A stretch of 64,000 nt of DNA from NCBI RefSeq assembly GCF_004664715.2, contig NC_051063.1, positions 144,859,319 to 144,923,318 on the forward strand, given 5' to 3'. Below the pieces are notes generated by a model. That model did not search any database. It was not told where the DNA came from and was given only the letters and a program-made list of their open reading frames with translations. The DNA is from Peromyscus leucopus. Its lineage: Eukaryota > Chordata > Mammalia > Rodentia > Cricetidae. Positions 37,901 to 51,800 of this stretch are shown piece by piece (position 1 is the stretch's first letter; the number at the start of each line of letters is the position of its first letter). The position numbers and the translations under genes were made by a program.

Positions 37901-39816
37901 TACCTTCCTGCCAAGAACCGCTCACAGCTCGCCCTTTACCAGAGCAATGCCATCTCATTCCAGAAACTTCTGTAGTACTCTGGTACTGTGTCTCTGTCAC
38001 ATGACTCAGTTACAGAGTGTCATCTTTTACCGGCCTCTAGATAGTCTTTGCCGGCCTGCTGGCTGACATCTCACCACTTGGTTTTATTAAATAAAGAAAG
38101 AAAATAAAAAGTATATCAAACAAACATTGTCAGAAGAGAGCTAAAAAGAAAGACCCTGACAAGGCCATCAGCAAGTTTCTTGAGAAGAGCAACAGTGATG
38201 TGGCCCAGCAGTTCCCAGAGAGCCCCGCCATCTGAAAGCGTCCTCTATCACAAGGACGTAGGTGACTATGTAAAGGAGGGGAGGTTGTGTCCCATAGGAA
38301 AGGACCAATCCCCAGGCCCCCAAAGACTCTGTATGACCCTGGTGGGAAGGGCCAGAACACTGCATAAGCTAGGTAAGTACTCAAGAGACCCCTAAGGGGA
38401 GATGGGGACAGGAACAGAACCACCCCCCAGAAGCTCACAGGCCAGCGAGCCTGGCAGACACAGAGACCCTGTCTCAAACAAGGTGGGCAATAAAGACTGA
38501 CTGACACCCAAGGCTGTCCCCTGACCTCCACAAATGTGTTGTCACACACGGAGAGAGAGACAGACAGACAGATAGACAGACACAGAGAAAAAGAGAGGGG
38601 AGGGATAGAGGGTAGAGTGGAAGGAAGGAAGGTAAGAAAGGAGGGAAAGGAAAGAAGGGAGGGAGGGAGGGAGGAAGAGAGGAAGGAAGGAAGGAAGGAA
38701 GGAAGGAAGGAAGGAAGGAAGGAAGGAAGGAAGGAAGGAAGGAAGGAAGGCAGGCAGCCAGGGAGGCAGGCTGGCTGACTGGCTGCAGCTGTGGAGAACA
38801 GAACTCAAAAAACAAATGCCAAATATTTGATGGTCACAGAGGGCCATTCTCACGGCAAAGGCAAATGTCTCTAGACTCATGGAATTTACCCCACAGCTGC
38901 CAAAACCTAGGACTATGGTCCCGGGATTGAAACCTACTCTTCCCAAGAGCACGCAAAAAGTCGGGAATGGACTAGAAAGAGAAGATGACGCAGTGCCTTG
39001 AGACGCCACGAGGCATGTCCTTCAAAGGCCACATGCAGAGCCTGCATGATCCACTTTTGCGGAAGAAACACCACAGAAGCAACAACCAGAGGATGAAAAG
39101 CAAGAAAAAGGTGACCCCAAACTTGGGGAAGAGCCATCCTTGAAGAGGCCACACCCACCAGCCTGGATGGCCCAAATGTGGAAGGCGCCAGGTCAGAAAG
39201 GAGACACATGCATGGGCACATCAGCATGTTACAGTAGCCTGAGCCACCCCAGGGTGCAGGGACCAAAGCTCCCCAGACACAGTGATTGACTGGTCTGTAT
39301 ACACCTGTCCTCTTAGCACCCTGGCTACGAACAAGGCATCACTGCTGGACAGATCGAAGTCTTACGAAGATCCATCTCACCCTAGCTCAGAACATCTGGC
39401 TAGAAGCCTGCTCCTTCTTGTTTTAAAGTGAGATCAATAGTTAGTCGAGCAAGAAAGGCTTGTTCTCAGGAAGTGGAAATAAAATATTTAGAACTGAATG
39501 TTGATATATGTGAAACAGAGATAAGTTAGTATGTTCAGAATTGAAACAGAATTATTCCAAGATGATCCATTTTCTCCTTCTGAAAGGCAGCCACAGTGCC
39601 TAAAACCCACAGGATTTCAGCATACCTTCAAAGGCCACCTTCTGGTTGTTTATTATCTGTGTATGTGTGAATGAGAGAGTGTGTGTGTGAGTGTATATAT
39701 GAGTCTGTGTGTGTGTGTGTGTGTGTGTGTGGTGTAAGTGAATGAATATGTGTGGTGTGAGTGTATGAGTGTAGTGTGAATGTGCATGTGTGGAGAAAGT
39801 GAGTAAGTATATATAT

Positions 39817-39861
<45 letters not shown>

Positions 39862-42800
39862 TCAGAAGTCAGAAGAGGGCATCAGATCCCTTGGAACTGG
39901 AGTTAAAGGGGTATGTGGGACACCTGGCTTGTTCTATGCTAGGATTCAAATTCTGGTAAATGCTCTCAACTGTTGAGCCATCTCTCCAGCTCCCACCAGG
40001 AGCCTTGGACCCCCACATCCCTTATCTGCAGCCTGGTTGCCTCAGGCAATGCTCCACTCCTCCCTTCATCCCCTATTACACTCCGTGGACAAACACCATT
40101 TGCTTCAGGCAGGGCCTGACTGGCAAAGGAGGTCATTGCAAACACCATCTCCTCCTTTCCGGCAGCATGAGATCCCAGCTGGCGTCTCCCCTCACAGAAA
40201 TGCCTATCTTTTTTACCCTTGTGGTCCCCCAGCCTACCCCTCATCAGCTGGTGTTTCAGATCAAGTATATGACATTTACCCAACAGGCACTTTGGGGTGT
40301 GTAGAAGAACAACCTTACTCTTAGTGTAGTTCAAGGTCAAGCTTAGACTGCCTGTGGTGTGGCAGGCAGAGTCTGTTGGAGACACAACTCCCGCTCATAG
40401 GGGCTGGCCAGAAATTAACACATGAGCCTTGCCCTCTGAAATCATGTGTTTCTCTCACACGATGAAAGCGCGAAGGTGAAGAGTATGAACCAAGGCTTGC
40501 TGCTCTCCGCTGGGACGGTCCCAGAGCATCATGGTTTCTGCCACAAGTCATTCGGTTTACACAAATACACTGGGAAGTATAAGATGTTCTCTGTTTTGTA
40601 AATGGTGACCCTGATGCTCAGAGAAGCCAAACAGCCCAGCTGACACCTGCAGGCAGTTGGCTGAGCCAAGACTACATGTCGCCTCATTTCACACCCAGGT
40701 CCATATTTGTCCTACTGCATATGCGGGACACAGGAAATAATAAGAAAAGCAAAGGTCACCACTGGTGGCAGTCATGGAAGGGGGGGGGTCGCCTTTCCTT
40801 TGGCACAAGGACTTACTTTCTAATATTCATAAACACTTGAGATCAATTAATAATTAAAAAATGAGGGAACTCAAGCATGAAGAAGTGTATAAAGGCCCCT
40901 CGGAAGCTGAGGCCACATAGGAAGCAGGGCGGCTGAGTGCCTTTGCCTACTTCTCCTTAGGGAAAAGAAACCCGCCGCTCTGTAGAAAATCGGAATAAAG
41001 AGGAGCGGCAGAGACAAGAGTGCCTGCTTCTGAAGCCACCCTGGTGTGGAATGCATTTGCCATTTCCTACAGGGGAAACGGTGGAAGGCTTCACTCCTCA
41101 CGTCTGAGCAGGATGCCGTAAGCATCAACTGCTTGCCACTGGGGAACCCGCCCTTCCAGGATGTTTCTCATTTGCTTACAGACTTATCGGAAGTCACCGT
41201 AATGGAGTCAACCAGCTTATCAATAATTAACTCACACCCAGTTATCAATAATTAACTCATACACAGGGCCGATCAAACAGCTTCTGGTCCCTTTAGCTTC
41301 CATTTGCACATGCGTCTGCCTTCACCGGAACGTAAAGATAAGGGCACCACAGCCAGCAACGCCCTTCTCCATAGACACAGCACAGCTTAGCACAGGGCCA
41401 AACGACACACTGGGTAGAGCTGTGAAGGATCCTTGTACGATAGGGTCTGCGCGTCTCAAGTCCTAAGATGTACACCCTGTGAAAATCTCGAGACGCCTTC
41501 TAAAGAGGGGGTTAGAGTGCATGGGGCTGCGTCCAGAACATGAGTGCTTGTCTGAAATCACAAACAATCTCCGCCAGCAGCGAGAGATGAGCCCACAGCA
41601 GCAGGATGTCACTCGGAAACTTTATTTAAAAGCGCTCTCACATACAAGCATGGGACCACAGTGAGATTTCTTAGCACTTACGAATATGTGTTAGCGTATA
41701 CACTTTAAAAACAACAGAAATTGAGTACAGCTCAGATGGGAAACAGATCTCTAAGAATCCATCAGATGTTTACATCATGCAGACTGTCTTTAAAGGCCTA
41801 TAACCAGATTCTTGTTCAATGTCTAAATGGAATGGGGGGAGCTTGCTGCTGTTCAGACATTTTCCTAAAATGAGTCTTTTAAGAGGTTTTCATAATCTGT
41901 GCATCGAAGGACTCCTCCCCTGGAAGGAGGGTTGCAAACTCAAGGTAGTATCAAAAGCCTGAGATCATCACAGACCCTCTCTTCAGGGCAGTCACGGCTC
42001 GGCTGGATAGAGAGAGGAGGCCCCCTCACTGGAGGCAGAGAGTTCTCACACAGCCTCTGCCGGCCTTGGCTCAATAAGAAGGGGTTCTCCCACCATACCC
42101 CCAACACCCAGACAGCTAGCTAAGCACACTCTGTTCCATATTTAGCAAGAAGAGAAGCATGAAGAACATCTTACATACTTTTCAACAGTTTGCCCCCAAA
42201 AGATGTCACCTTGGACCTCGTGACGCCCGTTAAGCATAAACTCTGGGCAGACCGTCAGGTGACAAGCAAAAATATTTCTCCAGGGGACGTGGAGAACTGG
42301 AGCAGGCCTCCTCTGCAAATAATAGTTAAAAGACCTAGAATCCCAAAATGCCAGCATTTAAGGAGGCCTAACTAGTTAAAAAGTTTATTACCAGTGCCCT
42401 AGTATTATTACGTCTTACTGGAAAGCAATACTTGGCATTATAAGAAACAAACAAACAAAAAAAAAAAAAAAAACAAGAAAAATGCCACGTAGGGTTGTTT
42501 GCTGTGAGCTCAGAGGTAAGGCACCTCCTACCAGCTCACTGGTGCTCTGGGTTCAGGCAGACCAACCAGCTAGTCCTCCCCACCACAGGCTGCCCACTGC
42601 CAGTGCCCCCCAGCCTCTGCCTAAGATGTAACTGACCACGTTTATGCCTCTCGCCAGAGGACTCACTCCCTGGAGATGTCACAAGAGCTCTCCCAAATAG
42701 TTTCTCTGTAAATGCAGGGGGAGATAAATGAGTCACAGACCCCATGACCATCGCCACCAGAAACAAAACCCCCACCCAGCTGTCACTTGGCGAAAATTGA

Positions 42801-45800
42801 GCCCCCCCATACTCTAGCTGGAGCCCTGTAGCAAGGCGCTTGACCACTCTAAGGCCATCATTGGCTGCATCTGGTGATGAGAATGGTCCCTTCATTCCAC
42901 GGGGTCAAGGTGATGCCCCAAGAGTGTCCTACCCAGTGCCCACAGCTCTATAAACTGCTGTTAATGGGGCTAGCAAGGGGAGCCCCCAAAGAAGCTCTAG
43001 GCAGGGACTGTGGTGGGAGACATGCAGAATGACCCCATCTCAATGAAGAGAAGACGGTACCCTTGAAAACAAGCCAGTCTGCCTTCACAGTCTTCCAAAT
43101 CCAACAATGGACATTGCCTCCGTTCGCTAAGTATTTGCCCTCCGTGTACTGCATAACACAAAAATCAAGATCCCAGTTTTCAAAACCCAGGCTTGTGCAT
43201 GGGCCTCAGTCATGGTGCTTGCCTAGCATGGGCCAGGCCCTGGCTTTCAGCCTCAGCACTTCATGCACACACACAAACACACACTCCACATCCACGAATA
43301 ACTACCAACCATGGGGCTAGAGAGATGACTGAGTGGTTAAGAGCACTAGCTGCTCTTCCATAGGTCCCAGGTTCAATTCCTAGTACCCACATGGCAGCTC
43401 ACAACTGTAACTCCAGTTCCAGGACATCTGACACCTCACACAGACATACGTGCAGACAAAACACCAATGCGCATTAAATAAATAAATAAACAAACAAACA
43501 AACGGATGGATGGATGGATAAAGAAATAAATAAACAAAAGGAATAACTAACCAACCTGTCTTTGTGTCCTGGGGATTAACCAAAACCAGTATTTTATGTC
43601 GAGGTTCGTCACGGTACATAGTGCAATAATGAAGGAACGGAGTTTCAAGTCTGACCTAAAGAAAAGAATAAATGAATTACTGTTCTGCCCTCTCGCTGCA
43701 TTAGGACACAGGAAACAGCTGGGCAACTTCTTAGCACGGTGCTCACCGAAAGGACCCTGTTAGCGGAGGTCACTTAGCAGGATGCAGGGAATACAGAAAC
43801 GGAAGCCTTCGTCACCTTCCCCCAGCAAGCCTTCCCATCCCAAGATCACCTGTCCATCAACCCGCGAATTGGACCCCTGTTCTACTCCTGGACGCCCTTA
43901 GCACTTCTCTCCCTTCTCTGTGGTTCCTGCTCTTGCAGCCCTTCTGCCTCCTGGGCCTCCCTGAGCCTCGACCTGCAAGGCTGCCAGCCTCACTCCGCCC
44001 CACGCAAGCAACTCTGCTGTTACCCTCCTCCAGTCTAGAGCCCTGGTAGTCACTCAGGAGAAGAAGCCCAGGTTGGGCCTGCCTCCCCTGATGCTCCTGC
44101 TGTCTGCCAGCCTGGCTCCAGCTCCGAAAGCAGCCATTAAAATGTGTAGTGTATCCGAGCCCTCCAGGCTCAGCCCTCTCCATTCAGCCCCACGGTGGAA
44201 CCAGACTGTTGCTGAGGGCCACATCCGAAGCCCTCTTTGCAGTCACCCAACCCTCTCTGCTCCCAGCTTCTAACACAGAAAGGTCAATGCATTCCATTAC
44301 CGGCACTGTTTTGAAAACTGAGAATATAGGAAAATTAGAAAAGAATGTGCGGCTGAGCTAGGCAGGCAGGTTCTTGTAAAAAGTTTACAGCAGGCCACCA
44401 CCATTACAGAGGACTGTTTCCTGGCAAATCCTGGGGCTGGCAAACATCTTGGTAGCTCCCTGTTTGGGAGTGACTTTAATGAAGGGTCCTCAAAGGGCTG
44501 GTGCACAGGGGCGGCTGTTATGAGGCCTTTAAACACCAAGCTTGCAAAACATCACAGCAGCCTGGAAAGACACTTCTTGTAGACACATTGTGTTCAAGGA
44601 AGAATCTTACCCGGGGGTTTTGTTTGTTTGTTTTGTTTGTTGTTGTTGTTTGTTTGTTTTCGAGACAGGGTTTCTCTGTGTAGCTTTAGAGCCTGTCCTG
44701 GAACTCACTATGTAGCCCAGGCTGGCCTCGAACTCACAGAGATCTGCCCTGGCTCTGCCTCCCGAGTGCTGGGATTAAGGAGTGCGCCACCACTTCCCGG
44801 CTTACCCAGGTTTTTAAAAGCAGGCCAGAGTCACAGTGCTTAGAAAGATGGAGCAGGATGACTGTAAGTTTGAAGCCAGTCTGGGGTACACAGCAAGGTT
44901 CTGGCTCAAATAAGAAAAAAATTTTTTTTAAAAAGGCAGAAAATAAAAATGAAAAAGAAACACAGGAACACATCAACATGTTTACAGCAGTTAACCACAC
45001 ATGGCCGTGCTTCCTCGGCCCTCTCTTGCAGCCCTTAAATATCACACAATGGACGTACACTGTTTTACACCAGAGAAATCAGCAAGTATTGTGTTTTAAA
45101 TGCGACAGGGTAATGTCAAGACTAGAGAAAAGAGTTAATTGTGAAAAGTCAAGACATGATACCTCCCCAAACCACTTCCTCATCTTTCCTTTTAGTCTAG
45201 AATCTTTGAATACACAAAGGCCTGATTAGTCCTGGGCACACTGGGAGAGAGTCTGAGCCCCTCCTGGGGAGCTGGGTTCAGTGTGCTCAATGGTGAGCCC
45301 CTGCCCCTGCTTCCCAACTCACTGATGAAATATGATGGGGTTTGCCTTACTGCCTCTAGAAAGGTGGGAAGCAAGAAGTCTCCAGTTATGTTGGCACGTC
45401 ATATTAAAACAATTTCACGTCAGCAACTGTTCTCCTTTCTGTTTTTGTTAATAACCTCAGCTTTCTCCCTTCACTGAGCATACCCCATGTCGGGGTGTTT
45501 ATTTTTAAGTTATTCATAAATATGCATATAACAACAGCAGATTGTGGGAGCTGTGTCCTAAAGAACCTGGGGGCACCCCCCGGGGGGGGGGGTGAGGAGG
45601 CAGGCCCCCCTCCCATCTCTCATGCTCCAGCTTGGCACCAGCACCCATCAGAGCAGGCGGTGTCTGATGGAGCCGCATGTCTTTCTGCTATCCCGCCACT
45701 AGGAGGCATTAAAAGCATGTGAGGACAGCAAGCCTCCGCGGCAGCTCAACAACTTGAGGACAGGCAGGGGAGGGGTGTTCTTCCTCGCCTGTAAGAGCCC

Positions 45801-48800
45801 ACCTCCAAAATCCCAGGGAAGCCAGGGTCTATACTGCACAAGCCACTCTTTTTTTTTTTTTATTAACTAGGGGACAAGACTGCTTCCTCTACCAACTCTG
45901 CCTGTCAGGTCACAACCATTTCTAGTGAAATCAACACCTAAAACAGACGATACAGGTATTGCCCATGATACCCAGGGGGAGGAATGGGGGATCTTAAACT
46001 GTGTGGTGGGGAGCACGGCCATTAAAGTGTCCCCCTTGTAAGCATGAGGGGCCGAGTCTGCTCCCCCATAACACACATCAAAAGACAGGTGCAATGCAGC
46101 ACAGTGTTCTTGCAAGCCCCGGTATTGGGGAGGCAGAGGCAGGCATATCCCCAATCTTGCTGGCCTGTCAGCCTAGCCATTGTGAGCTTCAAGCCAATGA
46201 GAGACCTCGTCTCAAAATACAAGGCAGATTGTATTTTGTATGCGATTGTACCCTAAGGTTGTCCCCTGGCGTCTACACATATGCGCACACATTGACGTTC
46301 CTGCATATGTGCCTGCACATGTATGTGCACACACGCACGTACGCATGCAGGCACACACGCATGCACGCACACCCCAATGCACACAACACATTATTTTACA
46401 ATTTTGCCCCAACCCCAACAAATAAAGTTTCCAGGTCCCTGTGTCCCCTTGCAGTAACCTATTCACAATGCACAGAATCTCATCAATGCCGAAAGTTCTA
46501 AGTGACACACAGCGTGTTCCCACAAATCACGTATCAGATCTGACCCAAACCTTAGAGAGGAGAGAAGAGACACTCCCCTCCTTCAACATAAAGAAACTGA
46601 GGCCCAGCCGGGCCTCACATACAGTATCTCACTTCACCCTCACGCTAGCCCAACGAGGACAGTGACGTCAGTGCTCTGGTTTGGTATGAGAACACCAAGA
46701 CCAGAGAGGAGAAGGCAGGTGCTTGAGTCCACAGCACTCACAAGTGGCAGGCATGGGATTCCCACAGGCATTCTGGCCCACGGCCTACCGTGACCACACT
46801 CCCACCCAGGACTCCAGAATCCCAGCAAAGGGGTCCTTCTCCATCAAACTGGAATCACTTCAGCAGTCCCTCCAGAAGTTTCTTTTTGTTGTTGTTGTTT
46901 GTTGGTTGGTCTTTGTTCTAAATCTGGATACCCTTTCCATAACGCCCCACTTTCTGACTTAGGTTGGGCAGCGTGCCCCTCCAAGGAAAGCCAGACATAC
47001 CTGCTCCCCAGTGGCAAGGGAGAAAACCTCAGCTGATCCTCCTTCCCTGAGCAACTCATAGTAAACCTGTACTGCTGACTGATGGCCCTCGGGGTCATCC
47101 TCCAGGATATCCACCGGGTAAGTCTCTGTAGGAGAAAAGGGCAGGAAGAGAGTTAGTTGTACTCTGTCACTAAGAGAAAAGTTAACAGTTCAAGCTTTTT
47201 TAAGGAATAGTTTATTTTAATAATAGTCCAGGCTGGGGAGATGGCTCAGGAAAGGGTTTCCCGTGCACACATGAGGACCTGAGTTCCAGCCCCAGACCCC
47301 ACATATCTGGGCAGTGGTGGACTAGGCTCCCAGCACTCGGGAGGCAGGGGCAGGTGAATCTCTGAGTTCCAGGCCAGCCCGGTCTACAGAGCAAGCTCCA
47401 AGACAGCCAGGGTTATACAGAGAAATCCTACCTTTTAAAAAAACAAAAACAAAAACAAAAAAAACAAGCTTTCAATCCCAGCCTTGGGGAGGCGGAGACA
47501 GACCCCTGAGACTTTTCTGGTCAGGCAGCTTTGCTTAATCAAGAGTTCCAGGCCCATGAGAGTCCTTGTCTTCAAAAAACAAAGCAGACAGTAAATGACA
47601 CCTGAGGTTGACCTGGTTAAATATCATATATCAGCACGCACATACACAAACACATACCCACATACACATACAAACACATAAAGGCAAAAAAAAAATTAAT
47701 CAATCAAAATTATGCTCGCCTATTCCCTCCTAGACTATTTAAAAGTCCCGGCCATACACTCACCAACTGAATGATTTCCCATCCTTCACTGTGGTCCACT
47801 CAGGGGCCTGAACACAAGCAGGTTCCCTCGAAGGCAGAGAAGGGCTGGCTGGAACTTCAACGTCTTTGTCACAAGCAACTTGAGTTACTCTTTTTCTAGA
47901 TTACAGTCGCTATACAAGCCCCTAGGATTCTCCTCTTTCTCTCTTTCCCTGGGCGCTGGGAGCGCAGTGGTTTGTGGGAATGAAAGAGCACATCCTCACC
48001 ATCAACTGCAGGGAAACTAATCTAAGGTATTAGGCAGCCGTCCTCGGCATCTCTTGCCCCTCCCACCTCTGACAGAAACAGAGCCCCTGGAATCATCATA
48101 CAGTTTGGCAGCGTCCAGTTCTTGGAATCAGCCATCAGTTGCCCCTTCAGCAGTGGGCAACGATGCAACCTGCCTCTGGCTGACGCATCCCCAAGTGCAT
48201 AGGGACCCAGAGCTTATTCCGTGGACCCCATCCTATCTCTGCCTTTGATTTGCCACCTCCTATGGGGGAAGCAGGCTACCCTAGCGGCAGCTGCCTACCC
48301 CTTCCCCAGCAACTCTTTATCCACCTGTCTCCTTCTCACAGAGGTTAATCTGGACATGCCATCCACCTCTGAGCTCCGGTGGCATCTCGGGCTCCCGAGA
48401 TTCTTCTCTCTGGAGAACCATTGTTTCTGGGAGCCGCTCTCAGGATCCAAAATGCTGTTGATAGCAAAAAAAGTTTAAGCCTTCAGCTCACTCAGCTTGC
48501 CCAGGAGGAATTTTTACCTCTGCCAATCAGCTCCCGATGGGAGAACTCAAAGGTGTACAAGCTGCCAAGTTGCGTGGATTGGGACCTGGTTGCATGCACC
48601 CAAACCCTCAGGTCTTCTTTCCAGGGTGCAAATGTCATGGATACACAGATTGCCCAGGGCTGAGTGGAAACAGACAGCCTCCCTTTGGGAGACTCTACAT
48701 CTATGGATCCAACCAATCACAGACTGAACATGGGGGAGGGGGGAACAACAGAACACCGACAGATATCCTTCCCAAGACTCCCTAAGGAATAAAGGATAAC

Positions 48801-51800
48801 AACTGCTTCCATGGCATTTCCCTGTATTAGGGATTGCAAGTCACCTAGAGACTAGGGTATCCAGGAAAACATGCATGGGCTGCACACAAATATGCCATTT
48901 TGCAAGAAGCTTGAGAGCAGGTAGATTTGTGTGTCTAAAGGTGGTCTTTGAACCATTCCCCAGTGGATACGGAAGAAAAACTGGACATCCTTCCACTAGT
49001 TGATTTTTTTATAAAGCATTTGAGTGTAAAATACACACATACACACACACACACACACAATGTTCTTAAAAGTGCACTGTCAGAAATATTTAAAGTAGAG
49101 ACATCAAGGGTTGATGGTTTACTCTCAGCGATGACTCAGAGAATGGAAAAGAGTCTCCATACAGCTAGACCTTCTGTAGGCAAAGAAGGTTTGCACTCCA
49201 CTCATGTTCCCTCTACACGCAAAAACACAAAAGTGCTCTGGGAAGTCCAGGCTCCTCACCGACATGATCAGCAACACCTCTGGCAACTGCCCAGGCCGGC
49301 CTGCAGACCCTAGGCCCAGGCCGGCCTGCCCTAATTCTTTACTAAGATTGTCGTATTTCCTGCACAGGAGCCAGAGGGACCCAAAGGACATCAAATTACC
49401 CAGAGCCTGCTTCCAATCTGTCACAGAGACAAACTCAGCCTGCAACTGTCCTCATACCCATCCCCCACTTGGACCAAGGTCTCAGCTTCTCCTGAGAGCC
49501 TCAGGCTTCACCCCCCACCCATCTAAGAAGCTCCATCCCTAATTAACAGTGACAACCAACTTTCTCTGAGTTCCAGTTGCCAAGAGGCAGCTGAGTGTCC
49601 ACAACCTTCTCTCGCTGTATCCTGCTTGCCCCCGATTCACAGGGAATGGAGCAAGGAGAAAGCAACAAAGCATGAGCCCAGGCCCATCTGACTGCAGACT
49701 CTGTGTAAAGCATTCAGATCACGCTGTTTAAATCAAAGCTCTCCACCATTACAGTGGAGCCCCCAACGGGCTCCTGTAGCCCCTGACTCTCAGATTTCTT
49801 CCGCTCCATCCTCAAGGCTCGCCGGATACAGCCAGCTCGCCTCGGGAGCCCTGAAAACCAAGACCACGGATTCCATGAGTCACTGAGGCCTGAGTTCAAA
49901 TACCACCTCAGCCTAGGATAGGAACTGACATGGCCTCACCACTGACCAGTCTGTCCTATAGCTGTAAACCCTTTCAACTTGTCCCTCAGTTTTGTCCTAG
50001 GGCAGTCACTTCCTAACCCATAAACCTAAGAGAAGCTGGGGCTTGTGAAGCCCAACCCGGCTCCCCTCCCGCCCCCCCACCCCACCCCCACCCCCCATCT
50101 CACCCCCGTCACAAAGACCCATGCCCATGCCTTTCCCATAGGAAGCCCTTAGGAAATGTGGGTGGTTGAGCTTCCCATTTTAACAGCTGTTGCATGGATT
50201 TGTCATATGGCTTCCCACGGGTATGCAAAGATCCAGTGAGCATGCCAACGGATTAAGGAAAGCTAGCAGGTGAGCTGCTTGGACCCTGGGTATCCATAAT
50301 GTTACACATGTCCCGTGGGAGCCAGCTTCAGGAGCGACTGCTCTCAAAATACCTACCCCTACCCTAGGAACACCAGCGTGAGGGGCACAAAGAGACCAGA
50401 CTTGGATTTCTATTCTGTTTCTGGGCCTATGTTTTAGGAAAGGTGCTCATCTGATCTGGACCATCCATCCCCTGGTGAGGTATGGATTGCAGAACTGATA
50501 AAGACCGTTATCAGTCGGCCCTGTAGAGAAGCTGAGCCTATTTTCATCGGGTTTGCTGATAACACCCATCCAAGGCCAAAGCCAGGCACATGCCAGGAGC
50601 TGCCTGATAGCCTTTCTGGTTGCATGTGGTCAGGACAAATGTCATAAATGTGTTATGACATGTTCACATCATAAAATCATTGACCTTGAAGATTAAGATC
50701 CCCTCAAAGAACTCATGGAACTGGCTGTCCCCGGGAGAGAATGTCATGCTTTGGCTTCTCCCAAAGGTCACAGGAGTAGAATTTGGGGAGAGGTCTTCTC
50801 AAGAACATAATGCTTTCTGGAATCAGCAAGACATGGCCCAGCCTGATTATCTTGAAAGTGGGGGGTCACTTTCTGTTGCCTGGGAGCAGTCGGGAACATA
50901 AATTAAGCACTAGGGACATCAGCACTCACCAATACTTTGGTACCAACACTGGGTTTCATTTCTAAGACATGAGGCTGACTGTAGACCTCTACCCGTGAGC
51001 AAGAAGAGTCATCAAGGAGAACACCTGGGACACCCTGCAACTAGGGTCCACGACATCCCATCCATCCTAAATACCCCACCCCCAGGAAAACACCACCATC
51101 CCAAAACTCCACAGCTTCTTGCCTATACAGAAAATGCTCACCCAAGCCTTATGGAAAATCAGGGGAACATGAAAATGAGGGTTGCCCAAGTAGGAAAAGG
51201 GATAGATATTCAAAACCAGGCAGAAAAGAGGACTTCCCTCCTCCTTCCCAGAAGGGAGCCCCAAAGCCCCCAACAGAGCCCCTTAGGTTCCCACTCCAGG
51301 CAGCTCTAGGAAGTAAACAAGTCTGGGGTAGATCAAGCTCTATTTTTGTGGTGGAAGACAGGCCCCCTCCCCTCCGGCTTCCAGATGTGAGCCCCTAACC
51401 GGCCTTAATGGCTTGAACCGAACAGGAAACATTTTTCCAAAGCCAAAAGAATGTAATCTCCACAGCACAACACTAACTGCTTTTATTAAAAAGGCATAGA
51501 GTTGAAATAACTCACTGCAGCCTGCAAAGACATGGAAATTCCTGGATAAATCCTGATTTTATGAACGCGCTTGAGTACATGCTGGCGGCCTCATCCTAAA
51601 CACAGAACTAATGGTGCACCTGAATGTGTTCTTCTAGGGAAAATATGTAAAATGATGCAGAGCTCCAAAGCAAACCTTGAGTTCCCAGGGTGTCTCAGAC
51701 GCCTGTCATCCACAGCCCGGCAGCCCAGGGAGTCAGCCACCAGTCAAGCCAGAAAGGCCCAAGGTTCAGATAGGTCCCCAGAAATGTGGGGGTCCTTTGA

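Noticed and set aside
43313..43500. tRNA gene suggested by A- and B-box-like sequence
   Set aside because: The boxes belong to a tRNA-derived B2/B3 SINE with an A-rich tail; no intact cloverleaf. The same applies to the other B2, B3, B4 and ID copies.
46001..46501. 166-codon plus-strand open frame
   Set aside because: It runs through a B4 SINE and its CA-rich tail; composition is that of the repeat.
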